Both the position numbers and the translations under genes were made by a program. A DNA stretch of 64,000 bases from Aphanothece saxicola GSE-SYN-MK-01-06B (lineage in GTDB: Bacteria; Cyanobacteriota; Cyanobacteriia; PCC-6307; Cyanobiaceae): assembly GCA_019359745.1 (NCBI GenBank), contig JAHHGT010000002.1:310001-374000 (forward strand). The letters are read 5' to 3'. The notes beneath the pieces were generated by a model. The model was not told the origin of the DNA. It saw nothing but the letters and a program-made list of their open reading frames with translations, and made no database searches. Below are positions 60,113-64,000 of this stretch, piece by piece (position 1 is the stretch's first letter; every line of letters starts with the position of its first letter).

Positions 60113-60316
60113 GAAACGGGTTCGCTCGGGGCAGCCCCCCATCCTAGAAACTGGCCGTTTCGGGCCTCTGCCGCGTATTGTGCGATCGACGCAACGGCGC
60201 GCCCATATCCCCAACTGAACACACCTTTCCGGCCTTGGGCCGGCGGTTTTGTTTCAGGGTCCCGTTTTCGCAGTCCCCTTCCCGACCCCGTCCCGCCACC
60301 TGTTCCTTTCTCCCCG

Positions 60317-61399
60317 TTGACCGTCTCAGCGACCCTGACTTCCCCTCCGCGCCAGCTGCCTTCAAGGCCTCTGCGCATCGCCATCCTCGGCGCCACCGGA
60401 GCCGTGGGCCAGGAGCTTCTGGTCCTGCTGCAGGAACGTGGCTTCCCGGTGGCGGAACTGGTGCCACTGGCCTCCCCACGCTCCGCCGGCCAGGACCTTG
60501 ACTGGTGCGGTGAGCGGATTCAGGTGCGGCCCGTTGGCCCCGCGGCCTTCGACGGCGTCGACCTGGTGCTGGCCTCAGCCGGCGGCTCCGTTTCCAGGCA
60601 GTGGGCCCCGGTGGCCGTGGCGGCCGGAGCCGTGGTGATCGACAACTCCAGTGCCTTCCGCATGGATCCGACGGTGCCCCTGGTGGTGCCTGAGGTGAAT
60701 CCCCAGGCCGCCTTCGCCCATGGCGGCATCATCGCCAATCCCAACTGCACCACGATCCTGCTGACGCTGGCCCTGGCGCCCCTGGCGGCCCGGCGACCGA
60801 TCCGCCGGGTCGTGATCAGCACTTACCAGTCGGCCAGCGGCGCCGGCGCCCGCGCCATGGAGGAACTGCGCCAGCTGAGTCGCACCGTGCTCGATGGCGG
60901 CGAGCCGGTGAGCGAGGTGTTGCCCCATTCCCTGGCGTTCAACCTCTTCCTGCACAACTCGCCCCTGGAGGCCAGCGGTTATTGCGAGGAGGAGCTCAAG
61001 ATGCTCCACGAAACCCGCAAGATCATGGGGCTGCCCCAGCTGCGCCTCACGGCCACCTGCGTGCGGGTGCCGGTCCTGCGGGCCCATTCGGAAGCGGTCA
61101 ACATCGAATTCGAGGAGCCCTTTCCCGTGCAGGAGGCCCGCGCCCTGCTGGCCGCCGCCCCCGGGGTCGAGCTGATCGAGAACTTCGAGACCAACCGCTT
61201 CCCCATGCCCACCGATGTCACCGGCCGGGATGCGGTGGCCGTGGGCCGCATCCGCCAGGACCTCAGCGATCCCCATGCCCTGGAGCTCTGGCTCTGCGGC
61301 GACCAGATCCGCAAGGGGGCGGCCCTCAACGCCATCCAGATCGCCGAGTTGCTGCGCGAACCCGCCGCGACGACTCCGGTGCCAGGAGGTGCTGCTTGA
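60317..61399 (+). CDS. asd: Aspartate-semialdehyde dehydrogenase
   Basis: [27 protein letters not shown]...[44 protein letters not shown]...NPNCTTI...[12 protein letters not shown] start at 60317 proposed. Confidence 0.95.
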   Translation: MTVSATLTSPPRQLPSRPLRIAILGATGAVGQELLVLLQERGFPVAELVPLASPRSAGQDLDWCGERIQVRPVGPAAFDGVDLVLASAGGSVSRQWAPVAVAAGAVVIDNSSAFRMDPTVPLVVPEVNPQAAFAHGGIIANPNCTTILLTLALAPLAARRPIRRVVISTYQSASGAGARAMEELRQLSRTVLDGGEPVSEVLPHSLAFNLFLHNSPLEASGYCEEELKMLHETRKIMGLPQLRLTATCVRVPVLRAHSEAVNIEFEEPFPVQEARALLAAAPGVELIENFETNRFPMPTDVTGRDAVAVGRIRQDLSDPHALELWLCGDQIRKGAALNAIQIAELLREPAATTPVPGGAA

Positions 61400-62325
61400 G
61401 CACGGCCACCCTGCAGGCGCCGAGCACGGCCCCCTCGCCCGAGGCCCCCTTCGGCCGGTTGCTCACCGCCATGGTGACCCCCTTCCAACCGGACGGTGCC
61501 GTCGATCTCGACCTGGCGGCGCGGCTGGCGGACCATCTGGTCAGCCATGGATCCGATGGGCTGGTGCTGTGCGGCACCACCGGCGAATCCCCCACCCTCA
61601 CCTGGCAGGAGCAGCACGAACTGTTCGCCGCCGTGAAGGGAACGGTGGGGACGCGCGCCAGCCTGCTGGCGGGCAGCGGCAGCAACTGCACCGCCGAGGC
61701 GGTGGAAGCCACCGGTGAGGCGGCCGCCCTCGGAGCCGATGGTGCCCTGGTGGTGGTGCCTTACTACAACAAGCCTCCCCAGGAGGGCCTGGAAGCCCAT
61801 TTCCGGGCCGTGGCCCAGGCCGCACCGGAGCTGCCGCTGATGCTTTACAACATCCCTGGCCGCACCGGTTGCAGCCTGGCGCCGGACACCACCGCCCGCC
61901 TGCTGGACCAGGCCAACGTGGTGGGTTTCAAGGCGGCCAGCGGCACCACCGAGGAGGTGAGCCGGCTGCGGGAGCTCTGCGGCGACCGCCTGGCGGTCTA
62001 CAGCGGCGATGACGCCCTCACTCTGCCGATGCTGGCGGTGGGCGCCGTGGGTGTGGTGAGTGTGGCCAGCCATCTGGTGGGCCCCAGGATCCGGGCCATG
62101 CTCCTGGCCCATCTGAGCGGCGATGTCGCCGCCGCCCTGGACGCGCACCAGCAGCTGCTGCCCCTGTGCCGGGCGCTGTTCTGCACCACCAACCCCATCC
62201 CCGTCAAAGCTGCGCTGGAGATCAGCGGCTGGCCGGTGGGTGCCCCCCGACTTCCCCTTCTTTCCGCCGATACCGACGTGCGACAGCGCCTTTCCTCGAT
62301 CCTGGCCGCCCTGCGTCCCACCTGA
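61396..62325 (+). CDS. dapA: 4-hydroxy-tetrahydrodipicolinate synthase
   Basis: [50 protein letters not shown]...[14 protein letters not shown]...LYNIPGRTG. Overlaps the asd stop by 4 nt. Confidence 0.96.
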   Translation: MSTATLQAPSTAPSPEAPFGRLLTAMVTPFQPDGAVDLDLAARLADHLVSHGSDGLVLCGTTGESPTLTWQEQHELFAAVKGTVGTRASLLAGSGSNCTAEAVEATGEAAALGADGALVVVPYYNKPPQEGLEAHFRAVAQAAPELPLMLYNIPGRTGCSLAPDTTARLLDQANVVGFKAASGTTEEVSRLRELCGDRLAVYSGDDALTLPMLAVGAVGVVSVASHLVGPRIRAMLLAHLSGDVAAALDAHQQLLPLCRALFCTTNPIPVKAALEISGWPVGAPRLPLLSADTDVRQRLSSILAALRPT

Positions 62326-62400
62326 CGCCAAGGCTGATTTCCAGAGTTATCTCTGCTTCCGCTTCCCGTTCCTTCCACTGCCAACCCTTTCCTTTCCTAC

Positions 62401-64000
62401 ATGTCCAGTCAGAACGTCAATCCCATCGTCCGCTCCGGCAACGGCGCCAAACCCAAGCACCAGGGCCTGCGCGTCATCCCGCTGGGCGGCCTGCACGAGA
62501 TCGGCAAGAACACCTGCGTCTTCGAATACGGCGATGAGCTGATGCTCGTCGATGCCGGCCTCGCGTTCCCCAGCGACGGCATGCACGGCGTCAACGTGGT
62601 GATGCCCGACACGAGCTATCTGCGCGAGAACCAGAAGCGCATCCGCGGCATGGTGGTCACCCACGGCCACGAAGATCACATCGGCGGCATTCCCCACCAC
62701 CTCAAGAACTTCAACATCCCGATCATCTACGGCCCCCGGCTGGCGATGTCAATGCTGCAGGGGAAGATGGAGGAGGCGGGCGTCACCGACCGCACCACGA
62801 TCCAGACGGTCGGTCCGCGGGATGTGGTGCACGTCGGCCAGCACTTCAAGGTGGAGTTCATCCGTAACACCCACTCGATGGCTGACAGCTTCACGCTGGC
62901 CATCACCACGCCCGTTGGCGTGATCATCTTCACCGGCGACTTCAAATTCGACCACACCCCGGTGGATGGGGAAACCTTCGACATCCAGCGCCTGGCCCAT
63001 TACGGCGAGCAGGGTGTGCTGTGCCTGTTCAGCGACTCGACCAACGCCGAGATCCCCGGCTTCACACCGCCGGAGCGGTCCGTGTTCCCGAACCTGGATC
63101 GCCACATCAGCCAGGCGGAAGGCCGGGTGATTCTCACCACCTTCGCCAGCTCGATTCATCGCGTCTCGATGATTCTCGAACTGGCGATGAAGAACGGCCG
63201 CAAGGTGGGTCTGCTGGGCCGCTCGATGCTCAATGTGATCGCCAAGGCTCGGGAGCTCGGCTACATGCGTGCCCCCGATGATCTGTTCGTTCCCATCAAG
63301 CAGATCCGCGACCTGCCCGACCGCGAAACCCTGCTGCTGATGACCGGCAGCCAGGGCGAGCCCCTGGCGGCCCTCAGCCGCATCTCCCGCGGCGAGCACC
63401 CCCAGGTGCAGGTGAAGTCCTCCGACACGATCATCTTTTCGGCCAGCCCGATCCCCGGCAACACCATCTCGGTGGTGAACACCATCGACCGGCTGATGAT
63501 GATGGGCGCCAAGGTTGTCTATGGCAAAGGCGAAGGCATCCACGTCTCCGGCCACGGTTGCCAGGAGGACCACAAGCTGATGCTGGCCCTGGCCAAGCCG
63601 AAGTTCTTCGTGCCCGTGCACGGTGAGCACCGCATGCTCGTCTGCCATTCCAAGACGGCCCAGTCGATGGGTGTGCCGGCCGATCACATCCTGATCATCG
63701 ACAACGGTGACGTGGTCGAACTCACCCCCGACACCATCAACAAGGGCGAACCGGTCAAGGCCGGCATCGAACTGCTGGATGCCTCGCGCAACGGCATCGT
63801 CGATGCCCGGGTGCTCAAGGAACGCCAGCAACTGGCCGAGGACGGTGTGATCACCCTGCTGGCGGTGATCACCACCGACGGCGTGATGGCAGCACCGCCG
63901 CGGGTGAATCTGCGCGGTGTGGTCACCGCCGCCGATGCCCGCAAGCTCTCGGTCTGGGCCGAACGGGAGATCACCTGGGTGCTGGAGAACCGCTGGAACC
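62401..64000 (+). CDS. rnj: Ribonuclease J (3' end beyond window)
   Basis: LRVIPLGGLHEIGKNTCVFEYGDELMLVDAGLAFPSDGMHGVNVVMPD...GMVVTHGHEDHIGGIPHHLK: metallo-beta-lactamase/beta-CASP; no stop before the window edge. Confidence 0.95.
   Translation, partial: MSSQNVNPIVRSGNGAKPKHQGLRVIPLGGLHEIGKNTCVFEYGDELMLVDAGLAFPSDGMHGVNVVMPDTSYLRENQKRIRGMVVTHGHEDHIGGIPHHLKNFNIPIIYGPRLAMSMLQGKMEEAGVTDRTTIQTVGPRDVVHVGQHFKVEFIRNTHSMADSFTLAITTPVGVIIFTGDFKFDHTPVDGETFDIQRLAHYGEQGVLCLFSDSTNAEIPGFTPPERSVFPNLDRHISQAEGRVILTTFASSIHRVSMILELAMKNGRKVGLLGRSMLNVIAKARELGYMRAPDDLFVPIKQIRDLPDRETLLLMTGSQGEPLAALSRISRGEHPQVQVKSSDTIIFSASPIPGNTISVVNTIDRLMMMGAKVVYGKGEGIHVSGHGCQEDHKLMLALAKPKFFVPVHGEHRMLVCHSKTAQSMGVPADHILIIDNGDVVELTPDTINKGEPVKAGIELLDASRNGIVDARVLKERQQLAEDGVITLLAVITTDGVMAAPPRVNLRGVVTAADARKLSVWAEREITWVLENRWN

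Noticed and set aside
55169-61399. 2076-aa ORF on the + strand
   Set aside because: Only its last ~360 codons (asd, from 60317) are real. The rest is antisense to the GT, clpX, clpP and tig genes, with Gly/His/Gln-rich shadow composition typical of high-GC genomes.

Overview
High-GC, gene-dense chromosomal window from a picocyanobacterium (Synechococcus/Cyanobium type). The evidence for that is gap2, sqdX/sqdB, a Psb34-like small thylakoid protein, clpP-clpX-tig-asd-dapA-rnj, cbiD and several picocyanobacterial conserved hypotheticals. About 65 genes are supportable. Most are core housekeeping: gyrA/parC paralog, queG, nusB, ftsY, argH, dus, pilC/pilT/pilB, grpE/dnaJ, rsgA, murB/murC, gap2, thiL, efp, accB, pdxA, cbiD, guaA, mrdA, sqdX/sqdB, thiG, rplT/rpmI, dnaX, clpX/clpP, tig, asd, dapA, rnj, and one tRNA-Gly(CCC). 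No rRNA, CRISPR array, IS element or prophage was recognised. The best second-look candidate is a divergently transcribed pair at 31904-34006: a small HNH nuclease and an SNF2-type helicase whose N-terminus looks like a HARP motif. This separates domains that are fused in the eukaryotic fork-remodelling enzyme ZRANB3. Other items of interest are a frameshifted and truncated Fe-S reductase remnant with an apparent deletion scar at the left edge, a GyrA-like subunit with no canonical GyrA box, a short PilB with a C-terminal zinc ribbon, an LRAT/NlpC-type protein upstream of dnaX, a cluster of tiny ORFs plus an unexplained intergenic region before tRNA-Gly, a cbiD gene with no canonical upstream start, and several very small secreted or membrane ORFs. 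Many long ORFs in the supplied track (up to 2076 aa) are antisense shadow ORFs caused by high GC.
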